Assembly (NCBI GenBank): GCA_964412395.1
Contig: CAYPOY010000277.1
Coordinates: 1-7,085, forward strand
Origin: CAYPOY01 sp964412395
GTDB taxonomy: Bacteria > Chloroflexota > Anaerolineae > B4-G1
DNA: 7,085 nucleotides
Reading direction: 5' to 3'
Shown here: positions 1 to 6,999 of the stretch, piece by piece
How the letters are laid out: each line of letters starts with the position of its first letter
How positions within the stretch are numbered: the stretch's first letter is position 1
The notes under the pieces: generated by a model
Told to the model about the DNA's origin: nothing
The model's input: the letters and a program-made list of their open reading frames with translations, nothing else
The model's database searches: none
Translations under genes and position numbers: made by a program

Positions 1-2
1 GC

Positions 3-1004
3 ATCCTGGACGGGGGCAAATACCTGTTCCCGGAGGCTGGCGTACCACAAGGGGGCGTGATCTCACCCTTGTTGTGCAACGTGGCCCTGCACGGCTTTGA
101 GAAAGCTCTGATCTCCGCATCGAAACGGTATCGGATCGCCATCATCAGGTATGCGGATGATCTGGTGATCCTATGTGAAGACCTGGAAACGTTACTGAAA
201 GTCAAACGAGAGGCCGAAACCTGGCTGGCTGAGGTAGGACTACGACTGAAACCCAGCAAGACCCGCGTGACCTACACGCTGAACGAGCACGAGGGAAACG
301 TAGGATTTGATTTTCTGGGGTTCAACATCCGGCAACATCGGGTGGGAAGGTATCACACACGTACCTACCGAGGAAAGCCAGGGTTCAAGACGCTCATCAA
401 GCCGAGCAAGAAAGCCTGCCAGCGACAACTAGAAGAAATGCGAGAGGTGATACGCCGACACAAAGGTGCGCCTCAAGCCGCGCTGGTCAAGGCGTTCAAC
501 CCCAAGATCCGGGGCTGGACGCAGTACCACTGCGCGAGTGTCGCCAAGAAAACGTTTGACTGGATGGACGCCCAACTCTTTCACAAGCTATACCGGTGGT
601 CTCGGTTTCGACACCCACGCAAGACAGGTGGGTGGTGCGTCAGTCGCTACTGGAAACGACGCGGCAATCGCAAGAACTTTGGTGACGGAACAGCGTGGCT
701 GGTCAAGTACGCCGATACGCCAATAAAGCGACACATCAAGGTCAGAGGCGATAAGAGTCCTTACGACGGAGACTGGCCGTACTGGATTCAGCGTCGAGGA
801 CGCGACCCGACGAAATCGACGCGGGTGCTTAACTTACTGAAAAGGCAGAAATGCCGTTGTGGACTGTGTGGACTATACTTTAGGACAGAGGACGTGGTAG
901 AAACGCATCACTGGGACGGTAACCGGATGAATAACCGGTACGCTAACTTGGTGTTGCTACACGGACATTGCCACGATGAAATTCACGGCAAACGGTGTCA
1001 ATGA
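3..1004 (+). CDS. ltrA: Group II intron reverse transcriptase/maturase with HNH endonuclease (5'-truncated by the window edge)
   Basis: This is the C-terminal 333 residues of a multifunctional intron-encoded protein that helps the intron RNA fold and splice and copies it into new DNA sites. The frame is open to the left edge, so the true start lies outside; the GTG at 57 is an internal valine. Visible in order (fragment numbering): the RT motif GVPQGGVISPLL near residues 13-24, the catalytic YADD at 50-53 (bases 150-161), the GFDFLGF motif near 101-107, a maturase (X) domain with KIRGWTQYH near 168-176, and an HNH module with CGLC at 286-289, HH at 302-303 and LLHGHCHDEIH ending at 328. The first catalytic aspartate of the RT is upstream of the window. 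No frameshift or missing key residue is seen. The ALHGFE stretch and the C-terminal HNH fit CL-type introns. ltrA is a generic symbol for the family. Confidence 0.95.
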   Translation: MLDGGKYLFPEAGVPQGGVISPLLCNVALHGFEKALISASKRYRIAIIRYADDLVILCEDLETLLKVKREAETWLAEVGLRLKPSKTRVTYTLNEHEGNVGFDFLGFNIRQHRVGRYHTRTYRGKPGFKTLIKPSKKACQRQLEEMREVIRRHKGAPQAALVKAFNPKIRGWTQYHCASVAKKTFDWMDAQLFHKLYRWSRFRHPRKTGGWCVSRYWKRRGNRKNFGDGTAWLVKYADTPIKRHIKVRGDKSPYDGDWPYWIQRRGRDPTKSTRVLNLLKRQKCRCGLCGLYFRTEDVVETHHWDGNRMNNRYANLVLLHGHCHDEIHGKRCQ

Positions 1005-1023
1005 CAATGACCCTCGTACTGAA

Positions 1024-1057
1024 GAGCGGAGTAACGGGAAACTGTTACGCTCCGTTC
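1024..1057 (+). ncRNA. Group II intron domain V
   Basis: This is the catalytic hairpin of the ribozyme, exactly 34 nt. The lower stem GAGCGGAG pairs with CTCCGTTC (8 bp, one G-U), the upper stem TAACGG pairs with CTGTTA, the loop is GAAA, and a two-base bulge CG sits on the 3' side. The AGC catalytic triad is at 1025-1027. It starts 19 nt after the stop codon of the maturase gene, as expected. Everything needed for metal binding and catalysis appears present. Confidence 0.93.
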
Positions 1058-1060
1058 GGG

Positions 1061-1099
1061 AGTGGCAGTGAGGGAGGCGACTCCCTCACTGACCATAAC
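1061..1099 (+). ncRNA. Group II intron domain VI with branch-point adenosine
   Basis: Bases 1066-1076 pair perfectly with 1081-1091 (11 bp) under a GCGA loop. Bases 1063-1065 (TGG) pair with 1093-1095 (CCA), leaving A1092 unpaired on the 3' side. A bulged A at this place is the usual branch-point nucleophile for lariat formation. Seven bases then lead to the proposed 3' splice site after ...AAC at 1099. Confidence 0.85.
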
Positions 1100-1352
1100 T
1101 TAGCCGCCGCTCCTACCCATACAAAGACAAACTTTGCGCTACTTGCTGCCAAATCTTTTAGGCTCTTTGGGATTTCGCGGGGTGCGTCTATACAACCGGC
1201 ATTTTTCACCGCCAAGACACAGCGGACGCCAAGAAAAACCTTAAAAACTTGGCGCGCTTGGCGTCTTGGCGGTCAGTTCGTGCCCCTACCCCGCCAATTC
1301 CGAAAGACCCATCTTTTACTTCAAGCCGTCTGCACGTCTTTAGACTACGGTG
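1100..1352. other. Gene-free spacer between the intron and the end of the large gene
   Basis: No convincing gene is seen on either strand. The stretch begins as the 3' exon of the left intron and ends at the stop codon of the leftward gene. Its only strong structure is the palindromic repeat at 1208-1273. I see no classic rho-independent terminator (GC stem followed by a T run) just after the stop codon of the large gene. The palindrome may serve as a transcript end for it, but that is a guess. Confidence 0.6.
1208..1273. repeat. Nested palindromic repeat based on CGCCAAG
   Basis: The outer arms ACCGCCAAGAC (1208-1218) and GTCTTGGCGGT (1263-1273) are perfect inverted copies. An inner pair, CGCCAAG (1227-1233) and CTTGGCG (1248-1254), nests inside around an A/T-rich loop, and another TTGGCG copy overlaps the right arm. 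The unit CGCCAAG therefore occurs several times in both directions. From memory, repeats of this style are scattered in intergenic DNA of many bacteria, including Chloroflexota. It could be a REP-like element, a transcript-stabilising hairpin, or a terminator for the convergent-facing ends on either side. Confidence 0.75.
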
Positions 1353-4300
1353 CTATGATGAACGCAACACTAACGGCAGGTAAATGCGAAAGGGAACTAT
1401 TATCTCTTGCACTGCCAGGTTATTGCTCTCGTCGTTCTCGGCAATGAGGTCATCCGGGTCAAGGCAGACGTACAGCGCGTAATCGTCGGGGGCAAGCGTG
1501 ATGGTTACCACACCCGTGCCGCCAACAGCAATGCTGCCTACGGTGTCACTGTACAAAAGCGATCCGGTCAATCCATTCTGGTAAACGGCGACGGTTGCGC
1601 TTGGCGCGGCGGTCAACCCGATATTATGCACGGCAATTATGACCGGCCCGCTGCCGGCAATGTCTGCCGCCGTCAGCGTCAGGTCGGGCAAGACGTTCAG
1701 GGCGGTGAAGGCTTTGTTATTGGAAACGTCAGATTCGGCAACGGCGTTTTCGGCGTCGGCGATAACCCAGCCGGTGTGGGAACCGGTGATAACCGCGGTT
1801 GGATTGGTGATCGCCAGCGTGACAGTAATGCTTTGCCCCGCCGCCAGCAGGGTGGATACGTTGGCGCTTACCACCGTTGCGCCGCTGATGGGATCATCAG
1901 CCCGCAAGGCGACGCTGAACGGCGAGGTAGTGGGGCTGACGCCCGCATTGCGGATATTTGCCGTGACGGTGACAGCGTCGCCACCCCAACTTGTACGCGC
2001 CCAATCCACGCTCAAATCAGGCAATACGGTAGTCAGCGAAATCCGATTATTGCTCTCAATGCTCTCGGTGATGCTGTTTGTGGGGTCCCCCACGGCATAG
2101 ATGGGATGCGCCGAGTCGGCGGCGGGCACATTCCATTGGACGTTCACCGTGCTGGTTGCGCCGGCGCGGAAGGGAGACGCGATGGATTGAGCGACGCCAA
2201 TCTGTGCACCGCCGTTGTCTGGATCGCCATCATAAAAGGCGACTTGCGCCCCGGTCAGCGCCAGACCGCCGCTGTTGAATGCGGTGGCGGTGATGATTGC
2301 CGTACTCCCCGGCGCGGGATTCGTTGGCGAGATCACGAGGTGAGTCATCGTCAAATCGCGTCCCAAAGTGTGGCTCTGTTCGGCAGGGCGCACTTCACCA
2401 AAATCGGGGTAGACGATGGTTTGTGCGGCGGCAAGACCCGCTACTTGGGCATCGCTGATGGTGTGGGTAGCTGTGATTAGCTCTCGTCCGGTCAGGACGA
2501 CCCGCAAAGTATCTGTGCTGTCAATCACGGCGTCGTAATCGGTTTGGGCGTCTTCGTCGTGGGTGAATAAAATCGGATCGCTCCAAAGTTGGGCGCTGCG
2601 GTCATAGACCGCGTACCACAAATCCACGCCAACGTCCGAGCGCGCCAGCCACAGCGCCACCATATTATCTTGCGAATCGACTAACAACTTAATCCCTTGA
2701 ATAGCGGTCGCTTCCACCGCCAAAGCGGGCGACGACCACGCGCCGCCGGTGTATGTGGCAAAGTAGAGTTGGTCTACGGCGTCATCGGGGTCTGCGCTTT
2801 GCGCTACTCGCTCCTTGACCCAGATCAGGTTAGCCTGCCCGGTCGAATCATAAGCAATGCGTGGAGAATAGTCGGCGATGCCATCGCCTGCGCCGGACAG
2901 CGTTTGCGATAGTCCCCAGGTGGGGCTGATCCAGTTTGCATAGTAGATGGCGGTATCGGTGATGGTTCCCACGCTGCCGTCGGCGTCTTGGCTCCATACG
3001 GTCAGGGCGGCGTCGCCGTTGCGGGCAAATTGAGGCGCTTCGTTGCTGGATATGCCGCTCAACGCCAGAGTGGGGCTGAGCCAAGCGGAGCCGTTCCAAA
3101 GCGTGTAGTAGAGGTCGCCGCCCAGGGTTTCGGCATCTTCATCAGGGTAGAGGGGGAAGGAGTTGTCGGCGTCTTTGAGCCACAGCGCCATCACATTGCC
3201 ATCGCGGTCAGCTTCCACTTTGGGGCGAAAATCCATTTGCGCGTCGTCGGTCAGGCGGGTGGGAGCGCTCCAGAATGTTCCATTCCAGACTGTGGAAATG
3301 ATCTCCATATCAGCCAGCGCGTCGTGGGGGTCGGCGGGGAGCGTAGCGGTTGTTACTTGCGACCACAGCGCCACCACGTTCCCGGCGCTATCGTAAGCTG
3401 CATCGGGATGCGCGTCCAGAAAGGCGTTGTCGCTGGCATCGGCGGTAGCGCTCCACGCCGAGCCATCCCAGCGAGAGGTGCGAATTTCCAATTGCGGCGC
3501 TTCATCATCCACCCACAGCAGCGTCATCGTGTCGTCGTTGGCAATAGAAAGCGAAGGGTCGGCGTAGGCGTAATCCATTGCCTGCGGCCCAACGGCATTG
3601 ACGGCGCGGGGGGCGTAGCTCAAATCGCTCAGACGCCAGTCGTCGCTCTGGGATTGCCGCGTGTAGACGTAGGACATCTGCCCGGTGGACTCGCTGATAA
3701 TGTACACATATTCTGCATCGTAGTCTTTTTCCCAGATCAGGAATTGCCCCTTGCCCCAGACGTAAAGACGGACGGTGAGGCTGCGCAATAGATCGGGGTC
3801 TGGCGGCAGGTTGAATTCGCCGCGCGGCTGACCGCCAATGCCGCCCTCGACGTAGGCGATGTTCTCCCACCCGCTGGAAAGGGTGCCCTCGACGGTGGCA
3901 TCCAGTCCCAGGATGAGCGGACCCCATTCCAGCTCTCCGTTAGCCTGTTCGTAGACTCCCAGGGTGGCATCCGCCCCGGCGCCGATTTTTGCCTGGGCAT
4001 AGAGGAAGGGCAGCCAGGGGCTGAGGGGAACGCGGGGCGTGGAAAACTCGCCTTCGCCGTGCAGATTGCCTTCCAGTTTGGTCAGGCGCAATTGATCTGT
4101 GGCACGCACCGCGCCCGCGGCGGAGATGGTGGTATTCATGGCGACCATCCCTTTGATCTCGCCTTCAAAGCCGCCGCTGCCATTGACTTCCCCGCTGCCA
4201 TCGGAGCGAAATTCTACGCCCAGCGACCAGGCGTCCAGGCTGGGGCCGTATTCTTTTTTGAGGACGTTCACCTTGTTTGCCGGGACGTCGAAATATTCTG

Positions 4301-6290
4301 CCAGCGTAGCGTTGGGCCACTCGAACTGGCTTTTGTACACGGCAATTTTGTCATACTCGGCATCGGGCGGGTCGGCAGCTGTTTCCACCGCGACCGAAGC
4401 CAGCCAGGCGGCGTTATCCGCCTGGTGCAAGGTGATGGTCTGGCTGTCGGACTGGAAACCGGCGGAATTTTCGGCTTGAATATGCAGAACGTTGGCACCG
4501 GTTTGCAAATCGCCGCCCATATCGTAGGTGTGGGATGCGGCGGGCGCGGCGGCGGGATTATTGACCGTCTCGACGCTTTGCGCGCCGTTGAGGTCGTAGA
4601 CAACTTCTTTGGGTTCGTCGGCGTCACCGCTGCCGCTCAAGTCGCCATTCCAGTCAACCCAGACATCAAAATTGTTCTGGATGGCGGCACCGGCCAAAAA
4701 TGTGCCGGGGCGATAGCCGGATTTGACCTGGGTGAGTTGGGGGCGGGCATCTACTTCGGTGGATGATTCTGTCGTGTTGTTGATCTCGCTGGCTTCGACA
4801 ATGACATTATTCGGGTCGGCGGTAACGGTGAGTTTGACGGTTGCTTTGCCCTTGCCGGCGTCCAACAGGGCGGTGATGTCCCAATCCAGATGCAAGACGG
4901 CGCTGGCGTCGGGGGCCAGATTGTCAATCGTCCGCGTTTCGCTCCAGCCGCCGTTATCGCTCAGGCGCACCTGAAAGTCGGCGGCGGCGTTCTCGCCGGT
5001 GTTGCGCACGGTCACATCTACCGGGAGGATGTACTTACCAACGCTGTGGGTAATGGCAGCGGGGTCGAGGGTGAAGGCGTCCACGGCGAGGTCGGGGACG
5101 GCGGGGCCTTTTAGGACAAAGACCTGCTGGTGGGTGTTGCCGTTGCCAAGAATATCTTCGTTGGAGACAAAGGCTACACTCTGACCATCAAAAGACAGAG
5201 AGCCATACCAATTTTTAAAGTCTGTGTTGCTAAGTACAGGCATAAGGTCGGAGCCGTCGCGGTTGACTAGCCATTCATTGTGACTGGTCTGAGTCGAACT
5301 CCAGCCATTATTAAAGAGAATACGTGAACCGTCTTCGCTGATACCTTGCACAACGTGCATATTGGTGTTGGGTGGGGAAGGGTGAATAGTGGAGTGCTCG
5401 CTACAGTCGCTGCGCAAAATGTGCAGATGTCTACCCTGCCCATAGACCTCAGTGCCATAGGCGATCCAGTTGCCATCCGCGCTCAATACGGTGTATTCCA
5501 AATCATACTTGGTGTCTTCTTCAAAAACGATCCGGGTTTGAGTTTGCCCTCCTCGGCTGGCGTAGAGTTCCTCGTCATCACCGGGGGAAGTTCTGCGGCG
5601 AAACACAAGTAACGAGCCTTTGAAATCAGTAAGCAAAGGGTACATACCATACTCTTGCGCTATAGGGCTTGTCCACTGCTCCGGCGAGCCTGTGCCATCG
5701 GCAGAGACACGCCAAACCACAGCCTTGTCCCAACCGGGATCAAAGGCGCATTGCCAATACCAATATTCTTCATACTCACTTTCATAAAAAGCAGGTAAAC
5801 AGTTCCATTTGCTATCGCTACTAAAGAAAGCATATTCGCCATTGCCGCTGAGCGTAAATGCGCGCGGTTCGAGACATGCCGGTTCGGCGATGCGGGGGTC
5901 GGTGACACAGGGCGTGATGTCCGTCTGGTTTAGATACAACTGCTTGTGGTCATAAGTGTAGAGTACGTGTTCGCCGGTATAATCAATCGCAGGTCCGTTG
6001 ACATCTTCACGAATCAGTTCCGGCGTCCCGCTGCCATCGCTGTTAGCGATATAAAGATCCCATTTTCCGTCTGGGGCTCTCATAACAAAAGCTACTTTGC
6101 GCCCATTACCGGAAATGCTAATGGAGCCGTTCCCTGTATTGCCATAGGAAGAATCATCGCTTGTGTTATTTGTGATTTGATAGTACACAGCAGCATCTTG
6201 CGCCGCAGTTGGCATAAAACTGCCGGTAGCAGTCAACAAAACCAGCACCAAACTCAAGAACAAAGCGATAGACCATTGTGATACTTTCAT
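1353..6290 (-). CDS. Giant exported protein: two beta-propeller blocks and four CARDB domains
   Basis: The protein has 1645 residues. The start ATG at 6290 is chosen over an upstream in-frame start at 6566 because a strong Shine-Dalgarno precedes it and residues 1-30 form a signal peptide (basic start, long hydrophobic core, cut after TAA). Order: TolB/PD40-like propeller about 35-394 (repeats of the form S-x-D/N-G-x-x-x-A-F/Y); CARDB about 399-514; Ig-like module about 517-622; unrecognised Gly-rich beta block about 626-905; second propeller-like block of W-rich repeats 911-1270; CARDB at about 1313-1423, 1424-1533 and 1534-1632, each ending in an E-x-x-x-S-N-N type motif; tail IYLPLVLRSS. 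No catalytic motif is recognised. CARDB is a cell-adhesion-related fold, so surface adhesion or ligand binding is inferred. The gene stands alone with its own promoter region. No transmembrane anchor or LPXTG motif is seen at the end. Confidence 0.93.
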   Translation of the reverse strand: MKVSQWSIALFLSLVLVLLTATGSFMPTAAQDAAVYYQITNNTSDDSSYGNTGNGSISISGNGRKVAFVMRAPDGKWDLYIANSDGSGTPELIREDVNGPAIDYTGEHVLYTYDHKQLYLNQTDITPCVTDPRIAEPACLEPRAFTLSGNGEYAFFSSDSKWNCLPAFYESEYEEYWYWQCAFDPGWDKAVVWRVSADGTGSPEQWTSPIAQEYGMYPLLTDFKGSLLVFRRRTSPGDDEELYASRGGQTQTRIVFEEDTKYDLEYTVLSADGNWIAYGTEVYGQGRHLHILRSDCSEHSTIHPSPPNTNMHVVQGISEDGSRILFNNGWSSTQTSHNEWLVNRDGSDLMPVLSNTDFKNWYGSLSFDGQSVAFVSNEDILGNGNTHQQVFVLKGPAVPDLAVDAFTLDPAAITHSVGKYILPVDVTVRNTGENAAADFQVRLSDNGGWSETRTIDNLAPDASAVLHLDWDITALLDAGKGKATVKLTVTADPNNVIVEASEINNTTESSTEVDARPQLTQVKSGYRPGTFLAGAAIQNNFDVWVDWNGDLSGSGDADEPKEVVYDLNGAQSVETVNNPAAAPAASHTYDMGGDLQTGANVLHIQAENSAGFQSDSQTITLHQADNAAWLASVAVETAADPPDAEYDKIAVYKSQFEWPNATLAEYFDVPANKVNVLKKEYGPSLDAWSLGVEFRSDGSGEVNGSGGFEGEIKGMVAMNTTISAAGAVRATDQLRLTKLEGNLHGEGEFSTPRVPLSPWLPFLYAQAKIGAGADATLGVYEQANGELEWGPLILGLDATVEGTLSSGWENIAYVEGGIGGQPRGEFNLPPDPDLLRSLTVRLYVWGKGQFLIWEKDYDAEYVYIISESTGQMSYVYTRQSQSDDWRLSDLSYAPRAVNAVGPQAMDYAYADPSLSIANDDTMTLLWVDDEAPQLEIRTSRWDGSAWSATADASDNAFLDAHPDAAYDSAGNVVALWSQVTTATLPADPHDALADMEIISTVWNGTFWSAPTRLTDDAQMDFRPKVEADRDGNVMALWLKDADNSFPLYPDEDAETLGGDLYYTLWNGSAWLSPTLALSGISSNEAPQFARNGDAALTVWSQDADGSVGTITDTAIYYANWISPTWGLSQTLSGAGDGIADYSPRIAYDSTGQANLIWVKERVAQSADPDDAVDQLYFATYTGGAWSSPALAVEATAIQGIKLLVDSQDNMVALWLARSDVGVDLWYAVYDRSAQLWSDPILFTHDEDAQTDYDAVIDSTDTLRVVLTGRELITATHTISDAQVAGLAAAQTIVYPDFGEVRPAEQSHTLGRDLTMTHLVISPTNPAPGSTAIITATAFNSGGLALTGAQVAFYDGDPDNGGAQIGVAQSIASPFRAGATSTVNVQWNVPAADSAHPIYAVGDPTNSITESIESNNRISLTTVLPDLSVDWARTSWGGDAVTVTANIRNAGVSPTTSPFSVALRADDPISGATVVSANVSTLLAAGQSITVTLAITNPTAVITGSHTGWVIADAENAVAESDVSNNKAFTALNVLPDLTLTAADIAGSGPVIIAVHNIGLTAAPSATVAVYQNGLTGSLLYSDTVGSIAVGGTGVVTITLAPDDYALYVCLDPDDLIAENDESNNLAVQEIIVPFRIYLPLVLRSS
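2481..3560 (-). repeat. Coding tandem repeats: W-rich blades of the second propeller
   Basis: Within the large protein, residues 911-1270 carry about six copies of a 50-70 residue unit. Each has a segment like YDSAGNVVALWSQ, then a variable acidic loop, then a segment like YYTLWNGSAWLSP. Clear second halves lie near residues 936-948, 997-1010, 1060-1073, 1114-1127, 1175-1188 and 1224-1239. The spacing and strand pattern fit a six- or seven-bladed beta-propeller related to sialidase/Asp-box types. The copies are diverged at the DNA level, so this is an old repeat rather than a recent expansion. Confidence 0.8.
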
Positions 6291-6295
6291 CTTGT

Positions 6296-6302
6296 ACCTC
6301 CC
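6296..6302 (-). promoter_or_regulatory. Shine-Dalgarno of the large gene
   Basis: GGGAGGT on the - strand lies five bases before the ATG at 6290. It is a near-ideal ribosome binding site and decides the start codon: the longer upstream reading in the same frame has no comparable site and no signal peptide at its start. Confidence 0.85.
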
Positions 6303-6305
6303 GAA

Positions 6306-6390
6306 AAATTCTCTAGTAGGCGGGCTAACGGCCCGGCGAATAACCCGCATCGCGGGTCTAGCGGACGAACAATAGACGGTTTGAGAATTT
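6306..6390 (-). promoter_or_regulatory. Structured 5' leader RNA of the large gene
   Basis: On the - strand transcript AAATTCTC (6390-6383) pairs perfectly with GAGAATTT (6313-6306), closing an 85-nt domain. Inside are three hairpins: GTCTA/TAGAC (6377-6373 with 6360-6356), an ACCCGC/GCGGGT stem (6357-6352 with 6348-6343), and CGGGC/GCCCG (6335-6331 with 6325-6321). The first two share bases 6356-6357, so they partly compete. The closing stem ends three bases before the Shine-Dalgarno, so its formation could control ribosome access. The layout, a long-range stem with several inner arms, resembles a riboswitch, but I cannot match it to a known class. A simple mRNA-stabilising structure is also possible. 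Confidence 0.5.
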
Positions 6391-6413
6391 CGCTTTCCGC
6401 AGAGCATAAACCG

Positions 6414-6419
6414 ATTATA
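6414..6419 (-). promoter_or_regulatory. Putative -10 box of the large gene
   Basis: The - strand carries a perfect TATAAT here. Transcription would begin near A6407 and give a leader of about 117 nt that contains the folded domain and the Shine-Dalgarno. No recognisable -35 hexamer is found at 16-18 bp spacing, so the promoter may depend on an activator or another sigma factor, or the match may be chance. Confidence 0.45.
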
Positions 6420-6570
6420 AAATAGCGAGGTCGGGTTCATTCGCTGGGTGCGACCCGTTCCTCTGAAACCGTTGAGATAAACAACGGGGGATAGAGGGCA
6501 AGGGTCAGGTGATCGAAGGTAGCCACGACCTTTTGGTCGCCAGAACTTTGACAACTGTGTGTCCATCCAG
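6420..6570. other. Gene-free region between promoter and right intron
   Basis: No gene is supported here. Three small inverted repeats are visible: CGGGT/ACCCG (6432-6436 with 6453-6457), CCGTTG/CAACGG (6469-6474 with 6482-6487, 7-nt loop) and CGACC/GGTCG around TTTT (6526-6539). None is followed by a T run that would make it a clear terminator. They may be operator-like sites upstream of the leftward gene. The right end is the presumed 5' exon of the second intron. Confidence 0.5.
6555..6566 (+). other. Putative intron-binding site (IBS) in the 5' exon
   Basis: These 12 bases can pair with 7000-7011 within the intron (11 Watson-Crick pairs and one G-U). Such exon/intron pairing selects group II insertion sites. 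The site ends four bases before GTGCG, whereas IBS1 normally touches the splice site. Either it spans the IBS2 position, or the real 5' splice site is near 6566. Confidence 0.45.
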
Positions 6571-6807
6571 GTGCGATGATAGCACAGAACGTGCGAAACA
6601 TCAACTCCTGGCCCCCAGGCTTCGGCGCGAGCTCAGCCGAGCGGTGGATGGGGGAGAGCGCTGCCCTATGGCGTGAGACTGGTCATCAATCGTCAGGAGC
6701 AAGGGTAGAAAGGCGTCAGCGTCGAGCTAGACGGCGTCACACGTCGAGCGAGTGACTATGGACAACGAAAGTAAAGGTGCGTATGTACGTGCCGTCATGG
6801 ACAACCT

Positions 6808-6836
6808 GCCTATCCTTCGACAAGCTCAGGACAGGC
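6808..6836. repeat. REP-like palindrome around TCCTTCGACAAGCTCAGGA
   Basis: GCCTATCCT (6808-6816) and AGGACAGGC (6828-6836) are inverted copies with one mismatch around an 11-base loop. The core TCCTTCGACAAGCTCAGGA is, from memory, a dispersed palindrome found in intergenic DNA of many bacterial genomes. Here it sits inside domain I of the second intron, probably as a later insertion at the tip of a stem. Confidence 0.65.
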
Positions 6837-6999
6837 TGCTGGCTAGAAGACTTGTTTTGAAGACAAGCGGCAGGCCCCAAAAAGGGGAAGGTCTTAGGGC
6901 CATACAATCAAGGGGTGTATGGTATCCACCCGTAAGGAGACCGTTCGGCAGAGCTCACGCCGAGGCCCGGTGCAAAGCAACGTCCTAACGTCACGCAAA

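Larger units (their letters stand above)
1..1099 (+). mobile_element. Group II intron, 3' part (ORF end plus domains V and VI)
   Basis: The stretch contains, in the canonical order, the end of an intron-encoded reverse transcriptase, a 34-nt domain V, a domain VI hairpin with a bulged A, and a 3' terminus of the form ...AAC. Domains I-III and the N-terminal half of the protein lie to the left of the window. The 3' splice site is placed after position 1099 because it is 7 nt beyond the bulged A at 1092 and ends in AC, as group II introns usually end in AY; this boundary could be off by a few bases. All visible parts look intact, so this copy may still be able to splice and move, provided its missing half is intact. 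It may be chloroplast-like (CL) class, judged from the protein's style only. Confidence 0.9.

Noticed and set aside
995..1447. A 150-codon + strand frame across the intron end
   Set aside because: It overlaps domain V, domain VI and the palindromic repeat, and its sequence is low-quality with no domain.
1407..4766. Long open frames on the + strand opposite the large gene (for example 1407-2480, 2988-3791, 4059-4766)
   Set aside because: They are codon-for-codon antisense to the large gene. They stay open because sense codons TTA, CTA and TCA are rare there. Their translations show no recognisable domain and are rich in Gly/Arg of the kind that GC-rich antisense frames give.
6526..6539. CGACC-TTTT-GGTCG as a rho-independent terminator
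   Set aside because: The stem is only 5 bp and no T run follows on either strand; the T (or A) run is the loop itself.
6291..6566. A longer N-terminus for the large protein starting at 6566
   Set aside because: It would place a signal peptide 92 residues inside the protein and would translate through the TATAAT and the folded leader. The strong Shine-Dalgarno is before 6290.
6548..6580. A rightward promoter from TTGACA (6548-6553) and GATGAT (6575-6580)
   Set aside because: The spacing is 21 bp and the -10 match is poor.
6752..6988. A small + strand gene of 78 codons
   Set aside because: It lies in structured intron domain I sequence, crosses a palindromic repeat, and has no recognisable product.
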